Positions 14,443-22,239 of a stretch of DNA of 32,804 nucleotides are shown here, in pieces. Source of the stretch: Candidatus Segatella intestinihominis (GTDB lineage Bacteria > Bacteroidota > Bacteroidia > Bacteroidales > Bacteroidaceae); contig URLG01000026.1 of NCBI GenBank assembly GCA_900548535.1, positions 1-32,804 on the forward strand. The letters run 5' to 3'. The position numbers were made by a program, and so were the translations under genes. The notes under the pieces were generated by a model, which saw only the letters and a list, made by a program, of their open reading frames with translations, was not told the origin of the DNA and did no database searches. Each line of letters opens with the position of its first letter. Position 1 is the stretch's first letter.

Positions 14443-14489
14443 AAAAAAGGCGCTCCCATCCCCCCAGAGAGGGAGACGAGGAGCGCCTT
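14443..14489 (-). terminator. Terminator of the two small membrane protein genes
   Basis: AAGGCGCTCC (14447-14456) pairs with GGAGCGCCTT (14480-14489); on the minus strand the stem is followed by a T-run (plus-strand A-run 14443-14448). It is closely similar to the terminator at 14977-15021. Confidence 0.82.
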
Positions 14490-14527
14490 ACCTTTTCAGT
14501 TTCCTAACATGCCCTAGCTTCCGCAGA

Positions 14528-14632
14528 TTATAGTTCTTGCAACCACTTTCTGCCAGACTTAGTATTAAGCCATAAAGCTATCGCTATGGCAACAACGCTA
14601 ATCGTAGCGTAAACATAAATTAATCCTTCCAT
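14528..14632 (-). CDS. 34-aa single-span membrane peptide
   Basis: ATG at 14632 to TAA at 14528 encodes a peptide starting MEGLIYVYATISVVAIAIAL and ending WLQEL. One hydrophobic helix covers about residues 4-22, followed by a basic tail (NTKSGRKW). It starts 3 nt after the stop of the upstream 75-aa membrane protein and is followed by a clear terminator, so the two form a minimal operon. The tight spacing and terminator are the main evidence that it is real. No family is recognised. Confidence 0.6.
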   Translation of the reverse strand: MEGLIYVYATISVVAIAIALWLNTKSGRKWLQEL

Positions 14633-14635
14633 ATC

Positions 14636-14863
14636 TTACTTTTTTAATATTCGATACCCAATATATGCTAAAACACTAGTAGACAATAAGCCAAAAACCA
14701 ACAATCCCCAAACTAGCAAATCATCATATTTTTCTTTCATTACCATAGATAAAATACAACTTGCAACGTTTGTGGTAAAATTGGCTTTTGCCAAGTCATA
14801 GAAAAACTTACCTAAAGTTTCTCTACTCGTTTTTTCTTTTTCTCTATCTTCTTTAGCACCCAT
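14636..14863 (-). CDS. Small membrane protein, DUF6722-like
   Basis: A 75-aa protein with a charged N-terminus (MGAKEDREKEKTSRETLGKF), a segment LGKFFYDLAKANFTTNV, and a hydrophobic span at about residues 48-70 (LLVWGLLVFGLLSTSVLAYI) ending in basic residues. The LGKFFYDLAK motif before a membrane helix recalls DUF6722 of Bacteroidales, from memory and unverified. It has its own consensus promoter with a perfect 21-bp dyad in the spacer, so it is probably tightly regulated. A second, 34-aa membrane peptide is encoded 3 nt downstream. The gene lies between the smalltalk cassette and the cobalamin operon. Confidence 0.65.
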   Translation of the reverse strand: MGAKEDREKEKTSRETLGKFFYDLAKANFTTNVASCILSMVMKEKYDDLLVWGLLVFGLLSTSVLAYIGYRILKK

Positions 14864-14882
14864 AACAATTTCTATTTGGCAG

Positions 14883-14914
14883 CAAAGTTACGAAAAACTT
14901 TCGTAACCAACAAA
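14883..14914 (-). promoter_or_regulatory. Promoter with embedded dyad operator
   Basis: On the minus strand TTTG (14914-14911) and TAACTTTG (14890-14883) are 20 nt apart. The dyad GTTACGAAA (14887-14895), aac, TTTCGTAAC (14899-14907) fills the spacer and the edge of the -7 box. A protein bound there would block RNA polymerase. Confidence 0.78.
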
Positions 14915-14976
14915 CATTTAGCCGGAAAAGTGAATGTTATCTCTCGGCGCAAGAGATTTAGCTAGGCAAATCCATC

Positions 14977-15021
14977 AAAAAAGGCGCCCACATCCCCAGA
15001 GAGGGGGATGAGGAGCGCCTT
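14977..15021 (-). terminator. Terminator of the BtuG-like gene
   Basis: AAGGCGCC (14981-14988) pairs with the GGAGCGCCTT arm (15012-15021), with an inner CATCCCC/GGGGATG stem (14991-14997 with 15004-15010). A T-run follows on the minus strand. The element is nearly the same as the one at 14443-14489. Confidence 0.82.
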
Positions 15022-15065
15022 ACTCATTTTTGTATACATTTGGATAGAATCAGTGAGTCAATCTT

Positions 15066-16163
15066 TTATCTCAAGAACACCATAGTATTGGCATTGATGC
15101 CACCGGCATCAAATGAACCCTTGTACTCACCCTTGGCTGAGAAGTGATAGACTGTGCTATTCTCCGAATAATTGGTGGTGCCGATATAGTAGCTGCCATC
15201 GTATGGATTGCGCTCCATCATGTATACCACGCTGCTAGTAAGAGCGGCTGGCACTGAGGTCAATGACCAGGCAGAAGACTTCTTGCTCTTGGCATCATAC
15301 ACACTCAGGGTGGTGGTATAGTTGACCCAGTCTGGAGATACTGAGTTGGCATAGTAAAGATTGCCACCTGCTGCCATCATCTTGGTGGCATCGGCAATAT
15401 ACTCAGTCTTCTTGGTCTGAGGATCGTAAGTATAGACAGCAGTGCTCCAGTCATATGCGCCATCAAAGGTCTTGCTGCCAGCCAGGATATAGAAGTTGCC
15501 ATCGCTCTCTGCGATGCGCTGTGGATTGACAGGCACCTCTACGCTCTCAGCCTTGTCAAACTTCTTAATGTCGATGCTGCACAGCGTCTTGCCCTGACCA
15601 TAGCCAGAACATATGGTATAGAGCTTGCCATCCTCCTCTACTATCTCCTCTGGGTTGGCATCCACCTGGACAGAAGCCTCAAGAGCCAGAGTCTTGGCAT
15701 CAAAGCGGCTCACGTAGCCACCATAACTGGTCACGTAGAGCTTGCCATCCTCCTCACATACATAGCGAGGCTCACCCAGCTTATCGTCGAAGGCATAGCG
15801 CTGCTGCTCCACACCAGAGCCATTGAGCTTGAGCAGGAGCTTGGATACATTCACTACCACATAGATGTTGCCATCCTCTGCTATCATGTCATTGGCTGTA
15901 TCACCCAGCTTCTTGCCGTTCTGAGTCTCATAGATGTCAGATGCAAAAGGCTTGTCGGTAGATGGATCTACAAAGAAAAGGTGAGAATTGTTCTTGTCCA
16001 TACTACCCTCGCTCAATACAAAGGCACGATACTGTGGCATCTCCACCTTGCTGCCTTCCTTCCAAGAGGTGTCTACATCATCATCATCACTACAAGATGT
16101 GAAACCTGCGGCAATCATCAATGTGCAGATGACTGCCCAAAACATACTTCTGAATTTTGTCAT
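15066..16163 (-). CDS. BtuG-like cobalamin-capturing surface lipoprotein (beta-propeller)
   Basis: A 365-aa lipoprotein with a signal peptide and lipobox (C24 in AAGFTSCSDDDD). The acidic run directly after the cysteine matches the Bacteroidetes lipoprotein export signal, so it should be displayed on the cell surface. The rest is a series of propeller-like blades with repeated EDGKLYVTSYGG, EEDGKLYTICSG, ESDGNFYILAGS and AAGGNLYYANS segments (DUF5074/YncE-like). It lies 50 bp downstream of the BtuB-like receptor gene under a cobalamin riboswitch, as btuG does in Bacteroides, where the protein binds B12 on the outside and passes it to BtuB. The assignment rests on fold and context, not on close identity. 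Confidence 0.78.
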   Translation of the reverse strand: MTKFRSMFWAVICTLMIAAGFTSCSDDDDVDTSWKEGSKVEMPQYRAFVLSEGSMDKNNSHLFFVDPSTDKPFASDIYETQNGKKLGDTANDMIAEDGNIYVVVNVSKLLLKLNGSGVEQQRYAFDDKLGEPRYVCEEDGKLYVTSYGGYVSRFDAKTLALEASVQVDANPEEIVEEDGKLYTICSGYGQGKTLCSIDIKKFDKAESVEVPVNPQRIAESDGNFYILAGSKTFDGAYDWSTAVYTYDPQTKKTEYIADATKMMAAGGNLYYANSVSPDWVNYTTTLSVYDAKSKKSSAWSLTSVPAALTSSVVYMMERNPYDGSYYIGTTNYSENSTVYHFSAKGEYKGSFDAGGINANTMVFLR

Positions 16164-16213
16164 TTCGTCTATTAATTTAAATAATTGATATATTATTAAT
16201 AATGTATACCTTA

Positions 16214-18361
16214 TTATATATAGAGGGCTGCGCTGAGCCTCCAGCTCCTACCTGGCATGGGATAATACTGTATCACCTCATACTGCCTGTCGAAGGCATT
16301 GAGCAAAGAGAAGCTCACCCCCACTCGGGGAGCCTGATGCTGCCCACCCTGAGAAGAGCCCTGCTGCCTGCCTCCGCCCAAGAGGAAATCACGGGAGAGC
16401 GTAAACGAATGCTCCGCATAGCCCGGCATGAGATATTCGTCAGTACCCTGGATCATGCTCCATTGCTTGCCCTGCGCCATCATCTGCCACCCCAGGTTAA
16501 GCCAAGGAAACTTCCACACGATGCCCACATTGCCCCTATGTCTTGGGGTATAGGGCAACTGATGGCGATAGTAGCTCTTTTGGGGACCGGTCTTGTCGAT
16601 GGCTTGCTGGTAAGTATAGGCTGCATCTAGCTGCACACTCATCCTGCCCCACAAGGACATGCCGACCGACAGCGTAGCATCCACGCCCGTGATGGACGCC
16701 TTGCCAAAATTGACCATTTTCCAGACATAAGTAGATGGGAAAGCCACTATCTTATCGCTCACCTTGTTGAGATAAGCATCGAGTGTGGCCTGTATCCTCC
16801 AGCTCCCAGGGGCGGAAACTTGATTGCCCCCAAAGCCATGGCTCCAAGCAAGCCCGGCATTCCACTCCGTGGCATTCTCTGGCTTCAGATTGGTATTGCC
16901 TATGCGCAGATAATACATGTCGGTAAATGTAGGCACTCGATAGGTGCTCTTCATCATCAACCTAAGATAGAGAGGCTCTTCTTCGGTCAGCAATCTGTAA
17001 GCCAAGGCCAGGCTTGGCGAGAGCCGCTTCCTGTCGGCAGGTATTCGGGCATTCACCGTAGCGCCCGTCACCTGGCTAGTCACCTTCTCTCCCTTCTCGG
17101 TCACGTATGTACCCACCACATTGCCATCCAGCTGCCATCGCTGCCACTTCCATCTCAGCGAGAGTGCGGTCTGCGAAGTATAGCGTGTAGGATTGGGCTG
17201 CGACTCAATGTTGTTGCGCAAGTTACCCAAGGTGAAATCCTCGGCTAGCGCCAGGCTGAGCTGTGGGGTCACGTAATAACCCAATGTACTGGACAGATAA
17301 TACTCATTCTGCCTGTCCACATCGGTCTGCTTGCCCCCGGCATACTTCACATTATAGTCTTCATGCTTAGTCCAGGAGTGGGCATATCTAAGTCTGGCAC
17401 GCAGCGCCAAGCGAGGCATCAACCATGTCTTGAGCATCATCTGGGCAAAGAAGTTCTCATCCCACATTCGCTCACGGGTATCAGGATTGTAGAGTATCAC
17501 CACCCCGGGCAGTCCACGCTTAGAGTTGTAATACCCTATCTTGGCATCCAGTTCCGAGCCCGTGTGCAGGGCGGAATCTCCCTTTGCCTGTCCCCAACGA
17601 TAGGCTATATTAGCCTCGCCCTGGCCAGAGAGCACATCAGAATTGTAACGCTTCAGTCGTTCCCTCTCCCTACCATTGACCAGCGTAAAGGGATAGATGC
17701 CATCAGCCCTCGTCAGGCTGCCACAGACCGAGCCTGCCAGGCGGTCGCCCCACTGATGAGCCAATCGCAGCGAAGGTTGCAGCAAGCCCCATGAGCCCGT
17801 CTTCACCTCCAGGTCCAGCAGCCCCCTCCAGGGGCTTTCGCCCTCTATGCTCAAGATGCCAGCCGATGCATAGTGCCTAACCGACTGCATGATGTCAGAC
17901 TCTTGTCCCATCGCCACCGAAATCCGGGAGACTCCAAAGAGCGAATATCTTGACACATCTATCTGACCTGCCTGCATATTGCTCAGCACAAAGCCATCAT
18001 AACTCACGGCTGTATGGCATGCGCCCAAGGAACGAAGGCTCACCGTCTGCATACCACCTATGCCCCCATAATCGCGCACACTGACACCAGCCATCCTCCT
18101 CACCGCATCACCCACTGTGGTGATGCCAAGCGTGGCGATATCAGCCTTGCTTATCGACTGCACAGGCACAGTAGACGACAACTTATTTCTGGATTGCTGT
18201 CCCCTCACCTCCACCTGCCCCAGCTGGTGCTCGGCATGGAGGGAGTCAGTGGTCTGTGCAGCAGCAGCCATGGGCCATCCTGTAGATGCCACGGCAGCCG
18301 CCCCTGGCAGAGCCAATAGCCAAGCCAAGGCAGTGAGAAAGGATGTTCCCAATGTCTTCAT
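16214..18361 (-). CDS. btuB: TonB-dependent outer-membrane cobalamin receptor (BtuB-like)
   Basis: A 715-aa outer-membrane protein with an N-terminal signal sequence. A short stretch near VEVRGQQSR is a likely TonB box. It continues into a plug domain (VPVQSISKADIATLGITTVGDA, RMAGVSVRDYGGIGGMQTVSLRSLG) and a C-terminal beta-barrel ending in an aromatic-rich strand, RSWRLSAALYI. The smallish size fits BtuB/FecA-type receptors, not the large SusC family. It is first in an operon with the BtuG-like lipoprotein gene and is preceded by a cobalamin riboswitch, which supports vitamin B12 as substrate; energy would come from TonB-ExbBD. Confidence 0.88.
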   Translation of the reverse strand: MKTLGTSFLTALAWLLALPGAAAVASTGWPMAAAAQTTDSLHAEHQLGQVEVRGQQSRNKLSSTVPVQSISKADIATLGITTVGDAVRRMAGVSVRDYGGIGGMQTVSLRSLGACHTAVSYDGFVLSNMQAGQIDVSRYSLFGVSRISVAMGQESDIMQSVRHYASAGILSIEGESPWRGLLDLEVKTGSWGLLQPSLRLAHQWGDRLAGSVCGSLTRADGIYPFTLVNGRERERLKRYNSDVLSGQGEANIAYRWGQAKGDSALHTGSELDAKIGYYNSKRGLPGVVILYNPDTRERMWDENFFAQMMLKTWLMPRLALRARLRYAHSWTKHEDYNVKYAGGKQTDVDRQNEYYLSSTLGYYVTPQLSLALAEDFTLGNLRNNIESQPNPTRYTSQTALSLRWKWQRWQLDGNVVGTYVTEKGEKVTSQVTGATVNARIPADRKRLSPSLALAYRLLTEEEPLYLRLMMKSTYRVPTFTDMYYLRIGNTNLKPENATEWNAGLAWSHGFGGNQVSAPGSWRIQATLDAYLNKVSDKIVAFPSTYVWKMVNFGKASITGVDATLSVGMSLWGRMSVQLDAAYTYQQAIDKTGPQKSYYRHQLPYTPRHRGNVGIVWKFPWLNLGWQMMAQGKQWSMIQGTDEYLMPGYAEHSFTLSRDFLLGGGRQQGSSQGGQHQAPRVGVSFSLLNAFDRQYEVIQYYPMPGRSWRLSAALYI

Positions 18362-18391
18362 TCTGTTCTTTTACGTTCTAAAATGTATTGC

Positions 18392-18425
18392 GCCATCCCT
18401 AGCCCAATCCGCGAGGCTGGATGGC
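18392..18425 (-). promoter_or_regulatory. Expression-platform hairpin between riboswitch and btuB
   Basis: GCCATCC and GGATGGC arms (plus-strand 18392-18398 and 18419-18425) with an inner AGCC/GGCT stem form a strong hairpin about 30 nt before the btuB start. No T-run follows, so control by translation or mRNA folding is more likely than termination. Confidence 0.55.
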
Positions 18426-18473
18426 AGGCACCACTCCCTCATCAGCATATCTGCTTGCGTGGGAGCGATGGCA

Positions 18474-18625
18474 ACGGCAGGTCTTCTGGCTTGCATCCTC
18501 AAAACTCGGGGCAAGCGGTCTTCCCGAAAAAATGTCAGTGACCATCTGGCTTGCCCTAATAAGACGCTTACAGCAGCGCGACTGCTCGGGCTTCTCACCC
18601 GATTCCCTTTTAATCACTGCCCACC
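18474..18625 (-). ncRNA. Cobalamin (adenosylcobalamin) riboswitch
   Basis: The minus strand shows the conserved landmarks of this RNA class in order: AAAGGGAATCGGGTG, GAAGCCCGAGC, CGCGCTGCTGTAAG, GTCACTG, TCGGGAAGAC, and the B12 box GCAAGCCAGAAGACCTGCC (18494-18476). A closing stem pairs GGCAG (plus-strand 18617-18621) with CTGCC (18476-18480). It controls the BtuB/BtuG operon in response to B12 coenzyme. The ends are approximate. Confidence 0.9.
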
Positions 18626-18932
18626 CCCTCTCTGATAGATGGATGCCTGGAGCGGCACGGGGCTGCAATGAACCAATTGCGGGTGCAAAGGTACGATGAA
18701 AAAACGAAAACACCAAATAAATGAGGGAAAAAAGAAAAAGGAGGAGGAGAAAAGAAAAAAGGGAAGAAAAGTTTCGCAACTTCTCTTCCCCAAGCCATAG
18801 TAATAAATACCTATGCATTCCCCTTTGGCATAGGATTATTACCCAAACAATCTATTTTGCCTTAATCACACTAATATCATTGAAATCCTATCTGCATATA
18901 AATAGGAAAGACGTTTCTTCTTAGTCTTATTC
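18626..18932. promoter_or_regulatory. Promoter of the cobalamin operon and gene-free upstream region
   Basis: On the minus strand TTTG (18717-18714) and TACCTTTG (18693-18686) are 20 nt apart, a full consensus promoter for the riboswitch-btuB transcript. Further upstream are a nearly pure purine tract (plus strand about 18720-18774) and an imperfect inverted repeat around CCTATGC/GCATAGG (about 18801-18845). No gene is seen in this stretch or in 18362-18473. Confidence 0.75.
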
Positions 18933-19217
18933 TTACAGCAGCGTCACATAGTCGGCCGCTATATCAATCAGCTTCTTGCGACGAGCCACACCGATGATGT
19001 AGTGCGCCTCCTTGCTGGAGCAGTGGAAGTGCTTCTTCACGCCCCTAACAAGCTCTTCCTTACTGATGGAATGCACACCCTTGGGGTATGAACCCTGGAT
19101 GGCCTTCTCGATGTCCGACATCTTATATTCCAAATGCTTCTTGTGGAAATAAGATGAAATAATGATGGTGAAAACGATCACCAGCACTATGATGATAAAT
19201 AATACTGACTGACTCAT
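18933..19217 (-). CDS. Small membrane-anchored protein with a winged-helix-like C-terminus
   Basis: A 94-aa protein. Residues 4-22 are one strongly hydrophobic helix (VLFIIIVLVIVFTIIIS), then a short charged linker. Residues 45-94 look like a small helix-turn-helix or winged domain: SISKEELVRGVKKHF, SSKEAHYIIGVARRKKL, ending in IAADYVTLL. I do not recognise a named family. It has its own promoter (TATATTTG at 19286-19279), with a perfect dyad just downstream of the expected start site. The divergent neighbour is a SLC13-type transporter. A membrane-linked nucleic-acid-binding role is possible but only inferred. Confidence 0.65.
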   Translation of the reverse strand: MSQSVLFIIIVLVIVFTIIISSYFHKKHLEYKMSDIEKAIQGSYPKGVHSISKEELVRGVKKHFHCSSKEAHYIIGVARRKKLIDIAADYVTLL

Positions 19218-19251
19218 AATCCAATATTTTTCTATTTTAATTCGGTATTCG

Positions 19252-19307
19252 CGATAGTGACTATCGGCATTTCATCGGCAAATATAGCAAAAAATATCGA
19301 AACCAAA
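19252..19307 (-). promoter_or_regulatory. Promoter and possible operator of the small membrane protein gene
   Basis: TTTG (19307-19304) and TATATTTG (19286-19279) form a promoter with a 17-nt spacer. CGATAGT-g-ACTATCG (19252-19266) is a perfect 7-bp dyad just after the expected transcript start. Confidence 0.55.
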
Positions 19308-19391
19308 GCAATTTTCCGCTACTTTTTTTTAAAAAACATCATTTTTCTATCGTTTTTTGCGATAAATGCTTGTTTATTCAAATATTTTGCG

Positions 19392-19399
19392 TATATTTG
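19392..19399 (+). promoter_or_regulatory. Promoter of the SLC13-type transporter gene
   Basis: TATATTTG (19392-19399) is a good -7 box, with CTTG 19 nt upstream (19369-19372) as a partial -33 element. The leader before the ATG at 19480 is about 75 nt. Confidence 0.6.
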
Positions 19400-19479
19400 C
19401 AACATAATAACAACATATAAACTACACATCTCCGCACCCACGTGTGCGCATACGTGTACCTACTTAAATAATAAACATA

Positions 19480-20946
19480 ATGCAAGAAACCGTAAAAAAA
19501 GTCTTGACGGGCGACTTTAACCGCAAGAAAGCGCTGCTGTTTCTCATCACCGCTTTCTGTACGCTCGTAGTATGGAATCTGCCCATCGACAGCTTTGGCA
19601 TCGAGGGACTCACCGTAGTGCAACAACGCGTCATCGCCATCTTCGTCATGGCAGTGATGCTCTGGCTCACCGAGGCCATCCCCGCCTGGGCCACCAGCGT
19701 TGTCATCATCTTTGTGCTGCTATTCTTTGTCAGCGACTCCGCCTTTGCCGTGATGCAGGGTTCGGAGGGACAGTATGGCGCCCTCTTGGACTATCAGGGT
19801 GTGATGGCATGCTTTGCCGACCCTACCATCATCCTCTTCCTGGGCGGTTTCATCCTGGCCATCGCCGCCACCAAGAGCGGCCTGGACGTGCTCATGGCAA
19901 AGACGCTCATGGCGCCCTTCGGCCACAAGTCGGAAAATGTGCTCCTGGGCTTCATGCTCATCACCGGCATCTTCTCTATGTTTATCTCCAACACCGCCAC
20001 CGCCGCCATGATGCTCACCTTCCTCACCCCTGTGTTCAAGTCGCTGCCTCCAGGCGGCAAGGGCAGAGTGGCGCTCACCATGGCAATCCCTATCGGAGCC
20101 AACCTGGGCGGTATGGGAACCCCTATCGGAACCCCTCCTAACGCCTTCGCATACAAGGTGCTCAACGACCCTGCCGGACTGAACCTGGGCTTGGGCTTCG
20201 GCGACTGGATGATGATCATGACCCCGATGGTCATCCTCATGATCCTCATCGCATGGCTCATCATCCGCAAGATGTTCCCATTCCAGCAGAAATATATCGA
20301 ACTGAAGATAGAGGGCGACGTGCAGCACAACTGGCGCACAGCCGTAGTGGGAGCCACCTTCTTCCTCACCATCCTGCTCTGGGTGTGCGGCAAGCAGCTG
20401 GGCGTCAACGCCAACACCGTGGCCATGCTGCCTATCGCCGTATTCGCCTTCACGGGCGTGGTCACAGCCAATGACCTCAAGGACATAGACTGGGCAGTGA
20501 TCTGGATGGTGGCAGGCGGATTCGCCCTGGGTCTGGCGATGAACGGCACGGGCCTGGCAGAGGCTGCCGTGAAGAGCATTCCGTTTGGCGAGTTCAATCC
20601 ACTGGTCATCATGGTGGTATCAGGCCTGGTATGCTTCGCACTGAGTAACTTTATCAGCAACACCGCCACCGCCGCCCTCCTCATCCCTATCCTCACCGTG
20701 GTATGTGCGGGCATGGGCACCAAGCTCGATAGCATCGGCGGCACCAGCACCATCCTGATAGGTGTGGCAGTGGCAGCGAGCTGCGCCATGTCGCTCCCTA
20801 TCTCCACCCCTCCTAACGCCATCGCCTACTCCACTGGCCTTATCCAGCAGAGCGACATGGTGAAGGCTGGAGCCACCATCGGCGTCATCAGCATGATCAT
20901 CGGCTATGCCGTGCTCATCTTCTTCTGCCGCATGGGCGTGCTGTAA
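19480..20946 (+). CDS. SLC13/DASS-family sodium-coupled anion (dicarboxylate) transporter
   Basis: A 488-aa inner-membrane protein with about 11 hydrophobic segments. It has the two internal repeats typical of the DASS fold, each with an SNT motif (FISNTATAAMM and FISNTATAALL) and a matching proline-rich loop (GTPIGTPPNAFA and PISTPPNAIA). Both bind sodium and the substrate carboxylate in VcINDY-like relatives. The likely substrate is a C4-dicarboxylate such as succinate or fumarate, but sulfate or other anions cannot be excluded. It is a stand-alone gene with its own promoter and a strong terminator. Confidence 0.9.
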   Translation: MQETVKKVLTGDFNRKKALLFLITAFCTLVVWNLPIDSFGIEGLTVVQQRVIAIFVMAVMLWLTEAIPAWATSVVIIFVLLFFVSDSAFAVMQGSEGQYGALLDYQGVMACFADPTIILFLGGFILAIAATKSGLDVLMAKTLMAPFGHKSENVLLGFMLITGIFSMFISNTATAAMMLTFLTPVFKSLPPGGKGRVALTMAIPIGANLGGMGTPIGTPPNAFAYKVLNDPAGLNLGLGFGDWMMIMTPMVILMILIAWLIIRKMFPFQQKYIELKIEGDVQHNWRTAVVGATFFLTILLWVCGKQLGVNANTVAMLPIAVFAFTGVVTANDLKDIDWAVIWMVAGGFALGLAMNGTGLAEAAVKSIPFGEFNPLVIMVVSGLVCFALSNFISNTATAALLIPILTVVCAGMGTKLDSIGGTSTILIGVAVAASCAMSLPISTPPNAIAYSTGLIQQSDMVKAGATIGVISMIIGYAVLIFFCRMGVL

Positions 20947-20972
20947 GAATTAATAATTTATAATTAATAATG

Positions 20973-21028
20973 AAGAATTAGGCTAGCGCCATCAAGAGAG
21001 AGGGGGCTAGCTTAATTCTTTTTTTTAT
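20973..21028 (+). terminator. Terminator of the SLC13-type transporter gene
   Basis: AAGAATTAGGCTAGC (20973-20987) pairs with GCTAGCTTAATTCTT (21006-21020), leaving one G-U wobble, and is followed by a run of eight T-residues. Confidence 0.9.
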
Positions 21029-21040
21029 ACCATCCCACAT

Positions 21041-21088
21041 AATTATCAATTATTAATTATTAATTATTAATTATTTTTCGTATCTTTG
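21041..21088 (+). promoter_or_regulatory. TTAATTA heptamer array and coaW promoter
   Basis: About five 7-nt TTAATTA-type units (21041-21075) lie directly before the -7 box TATCTTTG (21081-21088). The array thus occupies the -33 and upstream region, where AT-rich DNA can assist polymerase binding. Confidence 0.65.
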
Positions 21089-21127
21089 CACCCGCATTCA
21101 TCAATCAAAGACTAGAACAAGAAGACA

Positions 21128-21964
21128 ATGAAAAAGATAGTTATCGGAATAGACGTGGGCATATCCACCACCAAGATAGTGGGCATCGACCAGAACGGCA
21201 TGGTGATCAGCCCCATCCGCATCAAGGCCACCGACCCCATCACATCGCTCTACGGAGCCTTCGGCAAATACCTGCACGACAACAAGATTGCCCTGGACGA
21301 GGTGGAACAGGTGATGCTCACAGGCGTGGGCGCCGCCTACATCGACGAGCGCATCTACGGGCTGCCTACCTCCAAGAGCGAGGAGTTTGTGGCAGACGGA
21401 CTGGGCGCACGCTATGAGAGCAAGCTGGACCGCATGATCGTGGTGAGCATGGGCACGGGCACATCGCTCGTGAAATGCGACGGCGACAGCATCAAGCACA
21501 TCGGAGGCATCGGCATAGGCGGAGGCACACTGGCTGGCCTGAGCCGCATCATGCTCAAGACCGATGACGTGAAGCAGATCACCAACCTAGCCAAGGAGGG
21601 CGACGTGTCCAAGATCAACCTCCTCATAGGCGACATCAGCGCCAAGCCGCTGCCCGGACTGCCAATGAACGCCGTGGCATCCCTCTTCAGCAACGCCAAG
21701 GCCAACGCCAGCCGTGAAGACATAGCCAAGGGACTCATCTGGATGGTGCTCCAGGCCATCGGCTCAGCCACCATCCTCTCATCCCTGGAGTCGGGCATCA
21801 AGGACTTCGTGCTCATAGGCAATCTCACCCTCATGCCACAGTGCAGAGAGGTATATCCTGCCATGGAGAAACTCTACGGAGTGCGCTTCCACATCCCGAA
21901 ATACTCCGAGTTCTGCACTGCCATCGGTGCCGCCCTAGACTACACAAGAAACACCAAGAAGTGA
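21128..21964 (+). CDS. coaW: Type II pantothenate kinase
   Basis: Phosphorylates pantothenate, the first step of coenzyme A synthesis; cytoplasmic. The 278-aa protein has the ASKHA-fold landmarks of type II kinases: an N-terminal phosphate loop GIDVGISTTKIVGID, then VVSMGTGTSLV and the glycine-rich GGIGIGGGTLAGLS, and a C-terminal adenosine-binding segment with FVLIGNLTLMP. Type II enzymes of this kind occur in staphylococci and some Bacteroidetes and often resist feedback by CoA. It has its own promoter. A 16-bp terminator hairpin follows, so it is separate from nrdD. Confidence 0.86.
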   Translation: MKKIVIGIDVGISTTKIVGIDQNGMVISPIRIKATDPITSLYGAFGKYLHDNKIALDEVEQVMLTGVGAAYIDERIYGLPTSKSEEFVADGLGARYESKLDRMIVVSMGTGTSLVKCDGDSIKHIGGIGIGGGTLAGLSRIMLKTDDVKQITNLAKEGDVSKINLLIGDISAKPLPGLPMNAVASLFSNAKANASREDIAKGLIWMVLQAIGSATILSSLESGIKDFVLIGNLTLMPQCREVYPAMEKLYGVRFHIPKYSEFCTAIGAALDYTRNTKK

Positions 21965-22009
21965 GCCACAAAGCACACAATGGCGCAACATATTGATATA
22001 AAGCAACTT

Positions 22010-22060
22010 AAATGTTTTGGAAAACGGAATTTTGTAAAAGTTTTCCAAAACATTTTCTTT
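22010..22060 (+). terminator. Terminator after coaW
   Basis: A perfect 16-bp stem pairs AAATGTTTTGGAAAAC (22010-22025) with GTTTTCCAAAACATTT (22040-22055) around a 14-nt loop; T-rich sequence follows. Confidence 0.8.
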
Positions 22061-22101
22061 TACCACTGATTATCAACGACTTAATATTATTTAACAATAA
22101 A

Positions 22102-22147
22102 AAAGTTGTCCAAAAGATACAACTTTCAACTTTATTTATTACCTTTG
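22102..22147 (+). promoter_or_regulatory. nrdD promoter with upstream dyad
   Basis: The -7 box is TACCTTTG (22140-22147). An 8-bp perfect inverted repeat, AAAGTTGT (22102-22109) with ACAACTTT (22119-22126), overlaps the -33 region. The dyad is a candidate regulator site for an oxygen- or dNTP-controlled gene; it is not a classical NrdR or FNR box. Confidence 0.6.
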
Positions 22148-22239
22148 CAATGTCGAAAACAAGGTAATAACTTACACTAATCGACATAAGGACTTATAAC
22201 TAAGCATTTTAATCAACAATCGTAAAAGTAAAGCTAGAA

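Noticed and set aside
18399..18818. Minus-strand open frame across the riboswitch
   Set aside because: The conserved cobalamin riboswitch landmarks and the promoter explain this sequence; the translation shows no protein features.
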